Below are positions 19,346 to 28,585 of a stretch of 32,797 nucleotides of DNA, one piece after another. How positions within the stretch are numbered: the first letter of the stretch is position 1; the number at the start of each line of letters is the position of its first letter. The position numbers and the translations under genes were made by a program. The notes under the pieces are model-generated. The model searched no databases and was not told where the DNA came from. It saw only the letters and a list, made by a program, of their open reading frames with translations. The DNA comes from a virus. Location: the IMG/VR virus record IMGVR_UViG_3300011115_000648, positions 1 through 32,797 of that record; one strand, given 5' to 3'.

Positions 19346-21346
19346 TTATTTTTTTTCTAATACGATATGTTTGAACCATTCATGTCTGCACTGGTAATCA
19401 ACTGTGCCATTGTTATTCCAAAAGCCACCGGCACGCTTGAATACGCTGTATCCCAACCTCTCTGAAATCTGTTGAATGTCTTGTCTGCTGAATAATTTTG
19501 TTTTGCTCAACCCTACCATCTTTACACAAAATGGTCTGCTGGTCGGCAGCAATTCCGGACCGGATGCAATGCTTCTTTTTTCATAAGAATACATCACCTT
19601 AATTGCAGGCAATGCAATCTTTGGAGTCGGGGCAACAATTCTTCTGATGATGTTACCACTGACTGCTTCTTTTTTGATAATATCCTTTGCTATCAAAACA
19701 GCAATGGTTGCTGCTACTTCTTCAATAGATATGCCCAAAGTTTCTGCAAGCTGCTCATTGGTTGCCTTTGGGTCTTTCTTTAGTATTTCTGCTACCTTTG
19801 ATTGGGTTTCATTCAACTCTGCAACTGCATCAAATCCAAATTGTAGTACGTCATCCCCTTCCTTATAAATGGCTGATTTGATGATAGTAAAATCTTCTCT
19901 ATTGCTACCACAAGCTGCAAACATTTCTGCTACATCAAACTCATTGTACACTGCATTAAAATCTTCGGTCATAGGATCATCATCAATGCCTAAATAAACA
20001 TTCACATCACCATCCGTAAAGCCATAGCCATTCTTCAACATCAATGCAGCCTGTGCCTTGGTTACTTTGCCTTGCTGAAATTGTCTTACAATCCTATCAA
20101 TGCCTTGCTTTTGTCTGCCAGTTAAATTAGTCAATACATCATTTACCATTTGGGTAGTTGGCTGTGGAGTTGATGCAGTAACAACATTGTATTTTGCAGC
20201 ATCTATTCCCAACTTTTCCAATATCCATTCTTTGGGGGCAACGGCTAAAATCGTTTGTTCGGTAAACACAATTGGCGGCTCAACTTCTACCAATTTAGGT
20301 GCAGCCAAAATGCCTGTTTGCTTCAAACAAAAACTCACCAATTTCTCCAAATTAGCCTGTTTCTTTTGCGCATAGGTGTTTTTAAATATCTCGTAAGCTA
20401 TCTTTAATCTAACCCCGCCATCAGCCCCTAAGCCCTCTTTTTGTGGCACACCAAATAATTGCGGAAGCGTAACGGAGTGACCGGCAAATATGTTGCCTGT
20501 AATCAAGTCATCTACCACCGAAAAATCTTCTTTAGTCAAATCGCTTTCCCCCAAATCATCAATGGTGGGTTTCTTATTCGGATCGTTGTTAAACCCTATC
20601 AATAATTTTTTACCCTCTGCACCTGTTGCTGCATTTTCCAACCTTCTTTCAATCGCTTTCTTTTTTCTTTCCTCCGGTTCACCATTGTAAAAGTTGATGA
20701 ACTTGCTTGCGCTAAATCCACTCTTTGCATTGGTTAAGGTATGCTTGCTGACTTCAATGTCACTTTCTATCCAGTTGCAAATTGCCACCCATGATGGTAA
20801 GGCATATACATTCTTGCCGCTTCTGTATTCTTTGTAATACAATACACTTGGCTCTTTGATACCCTCATAAAATGCCGGTAGTTCCTGCTCCCCTTCTTTA
20901 TTCCAAAGCTTGCTCCAATCTTTTTTATAAAAGTATTTGGTGTTGCTTTCATCCGTTCTCACGTTCACATAATTCAAGTGATAGTAATTGTAACCACCAC
21001 CCAACTTAGGAATGACTTGTAAATAACAACCCCCAAAGTTTTCAATGTCTAAATTCACCGGCTCTAACAATTCATTCCACGATTGCTTTTCATTTGCCGG
21101 ATAATCCTGATCCAACCCTTTGCCCAAGATATACGTACACTTGCCGTTGATGATACTGGAGTGCTTGCCGGACTTATTGTACAACTCCAATAAATAATTG
21201 GGGTAGTCATTGTTCATCCCAAATGGCACATACTCTTTACCCGATACTTTTTTCATATCCGGTATTCTGCTATCAGCAAATTGCATGTTAATTCCAAGTA
21301 TATCAGCCTGCATATCCTTTGATTGTTGTTGCGGTTGTGTATCCAT
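19346..21346 (-). CDS. Portal protein with C-terminal fusion, 666 aa
   Basis: The portal through which DNA enters and leaves the head. Residues 1-390 have the Bacteroidota portal layout (FGMNNDYPNYLLELYNKSGK near 43-62, then INGKCTYILGKG, then LITGNIFAGHSVTLPQLFGV near 281-300). Three further parts follow: a linker helix near 410-440, a winged-helix-like module at about 514-560 (SKVAEILKKDPKATNEQLAE, TLGISIEEV) and an end at 590-663 with RPFCVKMVGL, GGFWNN and CRHEWFKH. That end resembles the C-terminus of Mu F-type head proteins. So one gene probably covers portal and minor head protein. It overlaps the upstream gene by 44 bases. Confidence 0.85.
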   Translation of the reverse strand: MDTQPQQQSKDMQADILGINMQFADSRIPDMKKVSGKEYVPFGMNNDYPNYLLELYNKSGKHSSIINGKCTYILGKGLDQDYPANEKQSWNELLEPVNLDIENFGGCYLQVIPKLGGGYNYYHLNYVNVRTDESNTKYFYKKDWSKLWNKEGEQELPAFYEGIKEPSVLYYKEYRSGKNVYALPSWVAICNWIESDIEVSKHTLTNAKSGFSASKFINFYNGEPEERKKKAIERRLENAATGAEGKKLLIGFNNDPNKKPTIDDLGESDLTKEDFSVVDDLITGNIFAGHSVTLPQLFGVPQKEGLGADGGVRLKIAYEIFKNTYAQKKQANLEKLVSFCLKQTGILAAPKLVEVEPPIVFTEQTILAVAPKEWILEKLGIDAAKYNVVTASTPQPTTQMVNDVLTNLTGRQKQGIDRIVRQFQQGKVTKAQAALMLKNGYGFTDGDVNVYLGIDDDPMTEDFNAVYNEFDVAEMFAACGSNREDFTIIKSAIYKEGDDVLQFGFDAVAELNETQSKVAEILKKDPKATNEQLAETLGISIEEVAATIAVLIAKDIIKKEAVSGNIIRRIVAPTPKIALPAIKVMYSYEKRSIASGPELLPTSRPFCVKMVGLSKTKLFSRQDIQQISERLGYSVFKRAGGFWNNNGTVDYQCRHEWFKHIVLEKK

Positions 21347-21683
21347 TTTGAATAATATTTGTTGAAGGATTGAGTTTCATTTTGCCACACTCGACCATAT
21401 TCAATCCGGTTGTAACTAAGTTAGTTCTGCTTGTTTGTTCATAAACATCATAATACCATTGTCCACAGGGCATGTTGGTAAATAATGCAACTACATCAAC
21501 GGCAAACTCATTGTACCTACTTGGGTAATTACTTAAATCTGCGCCTGATGGGTAGATGGTTTTGACAATATCATTGGTGGTGATGTTGGTAAACACAAAT
21601 AAATAGTAAGGCTCACTTAGTGTCTTACTATCATTTAAAGTGACTACGATGTTGCTATTTGTACCTTGCGTTAATACCAGCAT
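21303..21683 (-). CDS. Small structural protein, 126 aa
   Basis: Beta-rich protein (LTQGTNSNIVVTLNDSKTLS, then YYLFVFTNITTNDIVKTIYP, then CGQWYYDVYEQTSRTNLVTT). This reads like a small virion or tail protein of Bacteroidota phages, where such genes precede the portal. The start is preceded by a 12-base leader shared with the protease gene (21680-21695). Its 3' end overlaps the portal gene by 44 bases. A strong terminator lies upstream of it. Confidence 0.7.
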   Translation of the reverse strand: MLVLTQGTNSNIVVTLNDSKTLSEPYYLFVFTNITTNDIVKTIYPSGADLSNYPSRYNEFAVDVVALFTNMPCGQWYYDVYEQTSRTNLVTTGLNMVECGKMKLNPSTNIIQNGYTTATTIKGYAG

Positions 21684-21695
21684 ACTATGTAGTGT
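21680..21695 (-). repeat. Shared start-codon leader, copy 1
   Basis: Minus-strand ACACTACATAGTATGC, identical at 24566-24581; the ATG within it is the start codon in both cases. ACTA-CA-TAGT inside it is an inverted repeat. It may be a ribosome-binding or operator element for the two genes. Confidence 0.5.
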
Positions 21696-21720
21696 AAGAA
21701 AAGATGTTTTTTTTTAAATT

Positions 21721-21748
21721 AAAAAAGCCTTTCTAAAAAGAAAGGCTT
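21721..21748 (-). terminator. Strong terminator downstream of 21792-22304
   Basis: AAGCCTTTCT (21725-21734), loop AAAA, AGAAAGGCTT (21739-21748): a perfect 10-bp stem that on the minus strand runs into six T (plus-strand A run at 21721-21726). It separates the highly expressed capsid region from the portal gene. Confidence 0.85.
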
Positions 21749-21791
21749 CCAACCAAGAAGAACTATGATAAACTAAAACCCCTGCCGATTT

Positions 21792-22304
21792 TTATACTGT
21801 CAAGGAAGTAAGTGTTGCAGCATCTAAAGCCACACACAATTCTTTTTCTTCCCCTTCAAAAGATAACTCATATCCGTTTCTATCTGCCAAAGCTTTGCCA
21901 GTCTTTGCATTTGCTGATGCAAGTGTTAAGCCGTAGCCTTTACCATACAACCATGCAGTTCCATTCTCATCAGTACAAACAATTAATAACCTATTTTTTG
22001 CAAGTAATAAGATTTCGTTTCTTACTGCTGTGGTCATTTTGTTGATAGGGAAAGAAACCGTTTGCTTGTTGCTGATTGTTCCCATTTCACGAGATGCAGT
22101 TAATGCATCACTCCCTTCCGCTGTGTGTGCAATCAAAGCATACTTTCTAAATACTTTAGTACTAACTTTTGTAATCGCTGTTACAACGCCCGCAGTCTCA
22201 GTGATTGCTGTGGCATTGTCAAATTCCATGATATATATATCCTTCACACCACCGTAAGAATCCCGGCAGTCTAAAAGGTAACTCTGTGTTAAAGCACAAG
22301 GCAT
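21792..22304 (-). CDS. Structural protein, possible tail-tube or head decoration, 170 aa
   Basis: LTQSYLLDCRDSYGGVKDIY at the start and NGYELSFEGEEKELCVAL near the end are typical of a structural protein that follows the capsid gene in Bacteroidota phages. In between there is a conserved run of strands. Its placement between two hairpins, right after the major capsid gene, suggests that many copies are needed, as for a major tail protein. Identity as tail tube is inference from fold-like pattern and abundance context. Confidence 0.65.
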   Translation of the reverse strand: MPCALTQSYLLDCRDSYGGVKDIYIMEFDNATAITETAGVVTAITKVSTKVFRKYALIAHTAEGSDALTASREMGTISNKQTVSFPINKMTTAVRNEILLLAKNRLLIVCTDENGTAWLYGKGYGLTLASANAKTGKALADRNGYELSFEGEEKELCVALDAATLTSLTV

Positions 22305-22325
22305 GTCTTAAAATTTATTAAGTGA

Positions 22326-22347
22326 AAGGGGATATTGCTATCCCCTT
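22326..22347 (-). other. Stable hairpin downstream of the capsid gene
   Basis: AAGGGGATA (22326-22334), loop TTGC, TATCCCCTT (22339-22347), a perfect 9-bp stem 13 bases after the capsid stop codon. Only weak T-richness follows on the minus strand, so it is more likely an mRNA-stabilising or partial attenuation element than a full terminator. Confidence 0.55.
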
Positions 22348-22359
22348 AATTATTGTTTA

Positions 22360-23382
22360 TTATCCTACGTACAATACGTTGAATTTCTGATTAACAACGT
22401 GAGCTTGGATAGTCATGTTGTGCTTGATGAACATGTCCTCTCTGTTGTTAGCAATCTTATTCAACTCTAATTTGTTGATGTCAGAAGCTAAATCAGTACA
22501 CCAGATTAAGTGTGATTTTAAAGCTGCGATAACTACTTTCTCCGGTAATGGAACGAAAACAATTTTCAAACCGTTGAAATAGAACTCAGTTGCTGCTGCA
22601 TTCACATCGAAAGGCTTCTTGTAATCAGTTGTTACATTGTTCGCTTGGATGATGAATTGCTTGTGGCTTTTTGGAGCGTAGATCATTGGCATTTCAGAAC
22701 CATTCAATACTACTGCTGGGATAGCTGCGAATACTTTGTCGTATTCAGCCTTGATGTTGCTTGCGCTGATTGTAGTTCCGGCAACCTTTACACGACCACC
22801 TACACCTGCTGTTGCAGTTGCATTGCTGTTGTTGTAAATCATCTTAGCCAAGATACCATCAGTTTGAGATGCAGTTAACGCTGCAACTGCTGCTTTTTCT
22901 TCAGTTCCAACACTTGTTTGTGCTGTACCTGCAGTCAATGCTGCAACCGCTGTTTTAGTAGCTGCTTTTACACCATTCCAAAACTCAACCTCTGCTGCAT
23001 AAGATACTTGCTTTGCATACAAACCACCTACAACGATTCTTTCAAATTCATTGCTGAAGATTTCCCATGCACCTGGTTTCATGTCTCTTTTGAATCGAGA
23101 GAAACGCAAACTGTTAGGATCAAATTCTTGGTAGAACTGAACCTTCGTTGGAGTTACTGCTACATCAAAAGCGGTTAATGAACCTGCACTTGTTGGAACA
23201 CCTGAAGTGTAAGCTTGCAAAGATGCAGTTGCTGTTGCTTCAGTAAATATTGTTTCAGCTTTAACGTCTTCTTCAAGCGTTACTAATCCATCAGCGATGG
23301 TTTTGTTTTCAAATAGAATTTCTTCTATAATTGGCTCAGCTGCTTTGCCTCTGATGTCTACAACATTGTAAGATATTGCCAT
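22360..23382 (-). CDS. Major capsid protein (HK97-like fold), 340 aa
   Basis: Main head protein. The start (SYNVVDIRGKAAEPIIEEIL) and the block VTPTKVQFYQEFDPNSLRFS with RFKRDMKPGAWEIFSNEFER resemble the capsid proteins of Bacteroidota siphoviruses. Residues 240-330 (MPMIYAPKSHKQFIIQANNV, and FYFNGLKIVFVPLPEKVVIA) fit the A-domain. An internal AVAALTA repeat (near 145 and 165) lies within an alanine/threonine-rich insertion. The scaffold-like gene and the protease are immediately upstream, and strong stem-loops follow, in keeping with high expression. Confidence 0.85.
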   Translation of the reverse strand: MAISYNVVDIRGKAAEPIIEEILFENKTIADGLVTLEEDVKAETIFTEATATASLQAYTSGVPTSAGSLTAFDVAVTPTKVQFYQEFDPNSLRFSRFKRDMKPGAWEIFSNEFERIVVGGLYAKQVSYAAEVEFWNGVKAATKTAVAALTAGTAQTSVGTEEKAAVAALTASQTDGILAKMIYNNSNATATAGVGGRVKVAGTTISASNIKAEYDKVFAAIPAVVLNGSEMPMIYAPKSHKQFIIQANNVTTDYKKPFDVNAAATEFYFNGLKIVFVPLPEKVVIAALKSHLIWCTDLASDINKLELNKIANNREDMFIKHNMTIQAHVVNQKFNVLYVG

Positions 23383-23413
23383 TGTATTTGTTTTTTATTG
23401 TTTGATTAAAAAT

Positions 23414-23935
23414 TTAATTTCTTGTTGCTCTGAATTTTTCTAAAGGAGTCATTTCATCAAATGATTTCTTAGGTGCTTCTACTGGCTTTACAACACTGTT
23501 GTTTGCGATGGTTTCCAATAAAGAAAACATTTGCTTGTGTACTTCTTTCATTGCTGCAATCTCATTTTTGATAGAAAGATTGTCAGATGAAATAGCCGCC
23601 ATTTGTTGTGGTAATACTTTCATTTCTTCCGGTAACAAATCTTCTTGAGGAGAAGATAATTCAACGATTGCACCGCCTGAAGTTTGCACCATTGTGCCAT
23701 CTTCCAATTGGTATTCACCATCAGCTGCAGGATCTGCGCCTACCAATACTGTTCCACCAACTACTAACTCAGAAATTGACAATACAATACCGTCTTTGGT
23801 TTTGTAGTCAGTAGCCATTTTAACTGGCTCAACAACTGGCTCTGCATTTGGAACAGGCTCAACTGCAGGTAAAGGGTTTGGGTCTGCTTCACCAAAAAGG
23901 ACTGCTTTGATTTTTTCTATTGCTTCTTTATACAT
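23414..23935 (-). CDS. Scaffold-like protein, 173 aa
   Basis: Lies between the protease and the capsid gene, the usual place of the scaffold. A short N-terminal helix is followed by a proline/valine/glutamate-rich stretch (PLPAVEPVPNAEPVVEPVK), then a glycine-rich strand domain that may be a cleavable region, and a long C-terminal helix (SIKNEIAAMKEVHKQMFSLL) ending DEMTPLEKFRATRN, which would contact the capsid protein. Composition and position support the call; the middle domain is unusual for a scaffold. Confidence 0.65.
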   Translation of the reverse strand: MYKEAIEKIKAVLFGEADPNPLPAVEPVPNAEPVVEPVKMATDYKTKDGIVLSISELVVGGTVLVGADPAADGEYQLEDGTMVQTSGGAIVELSSPQEDLLPEEMKVLPQQMAAISSDNLSIKNEIAAMKEVHKQMFSLLETIANNSVVKPVEAPKKSFDEMTPLEKFRATRN

Positions 23936-23975
23936 AATATGCTTTAAACCTTAGTGTATAAAGTGCAATCGATTT

Positions 23976-24569
23976 TTAATTTAACTCTGAAATTATTTTT
24001 AAGATAGCATCGTATTGCTGCTGTTCAATAGGCATCGGCATGGCTTTGTAGCCGAATATTCCCTCTACACTCCATCCTTTGATTTCGCCTGATTTTACCT
24101 TTGCCCACACTTCATCATTGTAAACCTTTGCACCTAAAAACCAAGTGCCGTCTATATAATCACCGGTCATGCCTTCAATTCCTTTGTTGCTATCCTTGAT
24201 GAAGGATTGAAAGAAAACAACCCCATCCATTTTCAAGTTGGGGTCATGCATTAAATTGAAGTTGTTCTGAAACCCTTTTGCAAAGAATTTAACGGCTATT
24301 TTTTCAATGGTATCTTTTGAAAAGAAAACATCATATTCTTCCCCGGTTGCTTCATCAATTCTTCTGATGGGGGTATTGGGAATCATTGCCGGGCCGACAA
24401 GTATTCTTTCATCCTCGTTTACTTCCACAAACTGCATGGGAGTATTGGATTCGTTGAATGCCAAGAACCCACGCTCAATGGCGGGTCTGTCTACCCCGGA
24501 TACACAACTTACCTCCAATTCATTGTCCAATTCTTCATTGATGACTAACTCGTATAATTTCCTTTGCAT
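23976..24569 (-). CDS. Prohead serine protease-like protein (XkdF type), 197 aa
   Basis: Head maturation protease candidate. Core signature ERILVGPAMIPNTPIRRIDE, followed by YDVFFSKDTIEKIAVKFF, then NLMHDPN with the likely catalytic histidine near residue 106, then GTWFLGAKVYNDEVWAKVKS and GEIKGWSVEGIF with the serine. These match the XkdF family of phage serine proteases. It starts with the leader shared with 21303-21683 and precedes the scaffold gene. Confidence 0.8.
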   Translation of the reverse strand: MQRKLYELVINEELDNELEVSCVSGVDRPAIERGFLAFNESNTPMQFVEVNEDERILVGPAMIPNTPIRRIDEATGEEYDVFFSKDTIEKIAVKFFAKGFQNNFNLMHDPNLKMDGVVFFQSFIKDSNKGIEGMTGDYIDGTWFLGAKVYNDEVWAKVKSGEIKGWSVEGIFGYKAMPMPIEQQQYDAILKIISELN

Positions 24570-24581
24570 ACTATGTAGTGT
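24566..24581 (-). repeat. Shared start-codon leader, copy 2
   Basis: Identical to 21680-21695 over 16 bases and placed identically at the ATG, here of the protease gene. Confidence 0.5.
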
Positions 24582-24614
24582 TGAATTTTTCTCTATTTTT
24601 TTATTTATCTTTTT

Positions 24615-26525
24615 TTATCCCAGCCTTGCCGCCCTGTTCAATCGGCTTGCACGCTCTTGGTTATTGGAGATGTCGGTTTCTAAAACAAAGGATCTGTTGA
24701 TGCCACCGGCAGCAGCTTGCCCAATTCCTTGTATAGATGCAGCGTTTAATTGGGTATTCATTTGCTGAGGGGTAACCGGTGCAGGAATATTTGGTGGGCT
24801 TGGAGTTGAACCTGCCCCACCACCGCCTGCTTTCACTTGTGATAGTGCTTGTTTTGCTTTACCTATTGCACCTAATACTGCTGCTATTTGTGTTGCATAA
24901 AATATTGGAAATGCAAATGGTGCTGCAGGGCCAGTTCCTTTAGCTCCCTTTTGTGCAATATCTAAGCCATTGATAAAACCTGTTGCAGTTCCTAATGCTA
25001 TTTCAGCTAATGCAGCAATTTTACTTGCAGCCGTTCCTTGTTCAAATAAAGAAGATAATTGACTTAATACTGCACCAACAGCATTAGCAAATTCCATTTG
25101 TGCTGACCTTCTTGCTTGAAAAATAGCTGTATCATCCGCCAAAGTTTGATCGGCTGCATCTTTATTGGATTTGATTCTTGCATTATCACTTGCAAGCTGT
25201 GCATCCGCTTTTTTATTCAGATTAGTTACAAAAGAATCATGTGCATCTTTGTCTTTTTTATCCTTTTCTTCTTTTGTTTTAGCCTCTAATTGGGTATTTA
25301 GAATTTCATATTTTTTATTGATTAATTCTAAAACATCCTGCTCTTCTTTTTTGCTAAATTTCTTTGCTTCTAATTCCCGAATATCCCTTTGCCTTTGCCT
25401 ATCTAACTTTTGTTTTTCTGATTTGTCTTGTAAGTCTTCTAAGTCCTTGATGTATTTATTTGTAATACTTGTTAAATCTTCCAAGTGTTTCTTTGCATCT
25501 GCCAATTCTTTTTCTCTTCTCGCTTTCGCCTTACTCTCTGCCTCTTTCCTGATTGCTTCACGTTTGCTTTCTTCTTCCCTTTCTAATGATGTGATTGCCG
25601 ATTGTGTTTTCTTCCCAATCTTAGCAGATTGTGCGCCTGCATTCTCTGCGGCAATTATTTGCTGATCAATTGCGTATAACTTTTCTTTGTCAACATTTTT
25701 CAAACTTGCTAACTCTATTCTTGCAGCTTTCAATTGTTCAAGACTGCCGCTTTTAATCATGTCAATCAACCCTTGCCTTGCACCCAACTCCATGGCAATA
25801 GACTCCATTGTTAATTGAGCCTTTAACTGGTTCATTTTAACAACTTTATCCAATTCTTCCTTTTCTATTTTACCTGCTTCTTGTAATGCCGCAATCCTTT
25901 CTTTGATTGGCACGTTGGCATCTCCTGCAATTTCCCTTGCTTCCTGCAACTTACGGTTACTCTCTGCTGTTGCAATTGCTGCATTCTTTTCGCTATCCGT
26001 TAAATCATCCAGTGCATCGGTAATTTCGCCAAATCTATCTGCTGTTTTTTTACTGGATATACCTAAGAAATCCAATGCTTTTGTCAACCCACCTGTCACC
26101 AACTCAGTCATCTTAACAAAACCATCAATTAATGGGGTTAAAATGTTATTTAAAAACTGATTGAATATACCACTAAGCGTTCCAAATGCTTTCCCCAATG
26201 CATCGGAAACGGATTCCATTTGCTTAAACTTTTGAAACAAGCCAATCACTACCCCCGCTAATACAGCAATGACTGCAATGATTGGATTTGCTTTTAATAT
26301 ATTTAAAGCATTGTTGAATAAGCTTGCCCCCTCTGTTGCTGATTTTGCAGCGGGTGAAATAGATGTCAAACTATTTTTTAAGTTTTCAAAATTTGCACCG
26401 CTTAATTTATTGGTTTCTTTGCTGGTATTTGACAACTCTTTTTTTAACTCACTTACCCCCGAAGTTGCACCGCTGGTATCCGCTGTAATGGTTGCTTTAA
26501 TATTTACTTGCTCATTCTGTGCCAT
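24615..26525 (-). CDS. Tail tape measure protein, 636 aa
   Basis: Tape measure that sets tail length and passes through the tail tube. The N-terminus (NIKATITADTSGATSGVSEL and KKELSNTSKETNKL) and a membrane-active span near 79-100 (ANPIIAVIAVLAGVVIGLF) are typical. A charged coiled coil covers about 300-440 (REEESKREAIRKEAESKAKA). A hydrophobic stretch then precedes GGGGAG and the ending SNNQERASRLNRAARLG, a conserved end in Bacteroidota phage tape measures. With about 1.5 angstrom per residue a tail near 95 nm is implied, so a long, non-contractile tail is likely; no sheath gene was found. Confidence 0.85.
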   Translation of the reverse strand: MAQNEQVNIKATITADTSGATSGVSELKKELSNTSKETNKLSGANFENLKNSLTSISPAAKSATEGASLFNNALNILKANPIIAVIAVLAGVVIGLFQKFKQMESVSDALGKAFGTLSGIFNQFLNNILTPLIDGFVKMTELVTGGLTKALDFLGISSKKTADRFGEITDALDDLTDSEKNAAIATAESNRKLQEAREIAGDANVPIKERIAALQEAGKIEKEELDKVVKMNQLKAQLTMESIAMELGARQGLIDMIKSGSLEQLKAARIELASLKNVDKEKLYAIDQQIIAAENAGAQSAKIGKKTQSAITSLEREEESKREAIRKEAESKAKARREKELADAKKHLEDLTSITNKYIKDLEDLQDKSEKQKLDRQRQRDIRELEAKKFSKKEEQDVLELINKKYEILNTQLEAKTKEEKDKKDKDAHDSFVTNLNKKADAQLASDNARIKSNKDAADQTLADDTAIFQARRSAQMEFANAVGAVLSQLSSLFEQGTAASKIAALAEIALGTATGFINGLDIAQKGAKGTGPAAPFAFPIFYATQIAAVLGAIGKAKQALSQVKAGGGGAGSTPSPPNIPAPVTPQQMNTQLNAASIQGIGQAAAGGINRSFVLETDISNNQERASRLNRAARLG

Positions 26526-26527
26526 TG

Positions 26528-28585
26528 CTAATATATTTTATTGATTACTTTTAATAATTCTACTTTGCAGGTATCCGGTTCACTTGCGTTGAAATCCTCT
26601 ATTTTATTCAATCGGTATAGGTTGCCATCGATGTAGATCAACTTACTAAAATCCAATTGGTAAATGTCTTTGTAAGCCAACCTTACTGTGCAACTCAACA
26701 ACCTACTGTCCTTGTCGGTTATCTCTGCCAAATAAGAACTCCAATACACATTGAACTGGTTGATATTGATTGCCCCACTTACCAGTGCAAAAAACAATTC
26801 CTTTGGAACGCCAAACTCTAAGCTGTTAGCCGGTGCATCCGGATTGTCGAACATCCCTGCCCATAGGTAAGCAGTATTTGTGCTAATTGTTGAACCGCCA
26901 CTGGTAATATTCCAACTGGCAACACCGGTGATTTTCTTTGCTTGTAGGATTCGGATATTACTGTCGATTTGTTCTTCGCCTACTCCCACTACATCCCCTG
27001 AACGCTTGAAGATGGTTGAGTAAACTTTGTCTTGCCCTACATAACCCACCGCAGGAGTTGCGCTGAATATCAACTCTACCTTTGTGCTTTCATTGGCAAA
27101 CTCAAACTCACTATCATACTTGTACGAACCATAGGAAAGGTTGTATCGCTTGTTGTATAAGTCGTTGTAGTAATCGCTATCATTTTTGAAGTTAAACTCA
27201 AAATATCGGCTGTTGAGTTCACTCATTGGCTTCACTTTCATCGGCTTGCTTCTATCTACCTTGTTGCTCCAATCGATTGCCGTTGCCCCTTCGTAGAAAT
27301 CTACAAATGGCATAATCTTCAATACTTTGTCATTTTGATAGTCCTCGAATAAGTAAAGGTTGAATAGCTTTACAATGGATGAAATGAAATCCTTTTGCAG
27401 AATGTTTTGCGGGATTGTACTATTTACATAAATATCCTCTCCAATATTTACTTGAACGGTTTGCAAGCTATTGCTATCCTCGAATTTTAAATGGGCATTT
27501 TCTATCTCAATGAAGTCAGCGGGATTGCCACCAACCGTTCCTAATATTACTGCACTGATTGAAAGGGATGCAGAAATTGTTCCCGACCATGAAAGGGATA
27601 CTGGATAATTTATTGCATCATAAGGAATTATTTGTGCAGCAACAAAAGTGCCATTTGCATAAATAGCTACAGTAAAATAATCATAGGTAGGATTATTAAT
27701 AAAGGATTGGATGACATTTAAAGTAAGAGTTGCAGTTGATGTGATAGCTGTTGCACCATTTGTAAAAATCGTATTCCCACCGGATGCAGTAAATGAACCC
27801 AATACGTTGGTGGTATTTAATGGAACAAATCCTGTACTGTCTCCTGTAGAGGTATAAATTGTTGCATCTTGTTGAACATCTAACAAAGTGCCACTTTTTC
27901 TTGTCAGCTGCTTTTGGTTGTGTGGAACAATCAGGTTTTTAAACCTTGTTGTATTGAACAATGCACAGTCATAAGCATATCCTACCCCTTCAAAAATCTT
28001 GTCAATGTATTCCTTTACGAATAATGCCGGTCTGAATGTTTTGTAGTCCCAATTGGCTTTACCGGATGAATAATTGCCATAATCAATCAAAGGGTAAACA
28101 TACCCACTTCCAAAGGTTGCACTCCAACTATTGACAATATTGGCGGCAGTATAACTATGGTTATAAGCGGAGAAATCCAACTCCTCTAATTTCTTATTGC
28201 CTAACTTAGCAATGAATCCACCCATCTCCCCAAAACATGCACATTCGTAAGAAATTTCACCGTCATCAATAACGATTTCCAGTATGCGAAATATGCCCTT
28301 GAACACTTGCATATTATCGGCAAAAATGTAAGCCTTTGCACTGATAGCTGCATTGAAGTTGTAGGCAATATTCGTGTCATTGGGGTTGTAGGTTGCACCT
28401 GCATTGATGTTGAAGATATTGCCAAACAATACATTGTTGTTCTTCGTACCTGGTAAGATAATGGTCTTACTAAAAGTGCTGTTCTTTGCCCCAAAATCTT
28501 TGATGTCATCAATTGCCAATGAAAGGATGGTGCTGAATCCTTTGTCAATATCTACCCGCTTATTTTCAACAAATAATTCTATCAT
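26528..28585 (-). CDS. Tail tip or baseplate protein, 685 aa
   Basis: A large tail protein in the position of distal-tail or tail-associated proteins. The start MIELFVENKRVDIDKGFSTI and TFSKTIILPGTKNNNVLFGN are typical of a Bacteroidota tail-tip family, and the centre contains a jelly-roll-like insertion (ASGGNTIFTNGATAITSTAT) that could bind carbohydrate. The C-terminus (FSKLIYIDGNLYRLNKIEDF) closes a beta-sheet region. It overlaps the upstream gene by 4 bases and precedes the tape measure by 2 bases. Placement of tail-tip before tape measure reverses the usual order. Confidence 0.65.
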   Translation of the reverse strand: MIELFVENKRVDIDKGFSTILSLAIDDIKDFGAKNSTFSKTIILPGTKNNNVLFGNIFNINAGATYNPNDTNIAYNFNAAISAKAYIFADNMQVFKGIFRILEIVIDDGEISYECACFGEMGGFIAKLGNKKLEELDFSAYNHSYTAANIVNSWSATFGSGYVYPLIDYGNYSSGKANWDYKTFRPALFVKEYIDKIFEGVGYAYDCALFNTTRFKNLIVPHNQKQLTRKSGTLLDVQQDATIYTSTGDSTGFVPLNTTNVLGSFTASGGNTIFTNGATAITSTATLTLNVIQSFINNPTYDYFTVAIYANGTFVAAQIIPYDAINYPVSLSWSGTISASLSISAVILGTVGGNPADFIEIENAHLKFEDSNSLQTVQVNIGEDIYVNSTIPQNILQKDFISSIVKLFNLYLFEDYQNDKVLKIMPFVDFYEGATAIDWSNKVDRSKPMKVKPMSELNSRYFEFNFKNDSDYYNDLYNKRYNLSYGSYKYDSEFEFANESTKVELIFSATPAVGYVGQDKVYSTIFKRSGDVVGVGEEQIDSNIRILQAKKITGVASWNITSGGSTISTNTAYLWAGMFDNPDAPANSLEFGVPKELFFALVSGAININQFNVYWSSYLAEITDKDSRLLSCTVRLAYKDIYQLDFSKLIYIDGNLYRLNKIEDFNASEPDTCKVELLKVINKIY

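Noticed and set aside
28201-28548. A 115-codon minus-strand frame within the 685-residue tail protein
   Set aside because: It is an out-of-frame shadow; the surrounding frame encodes a continuous tail protein.
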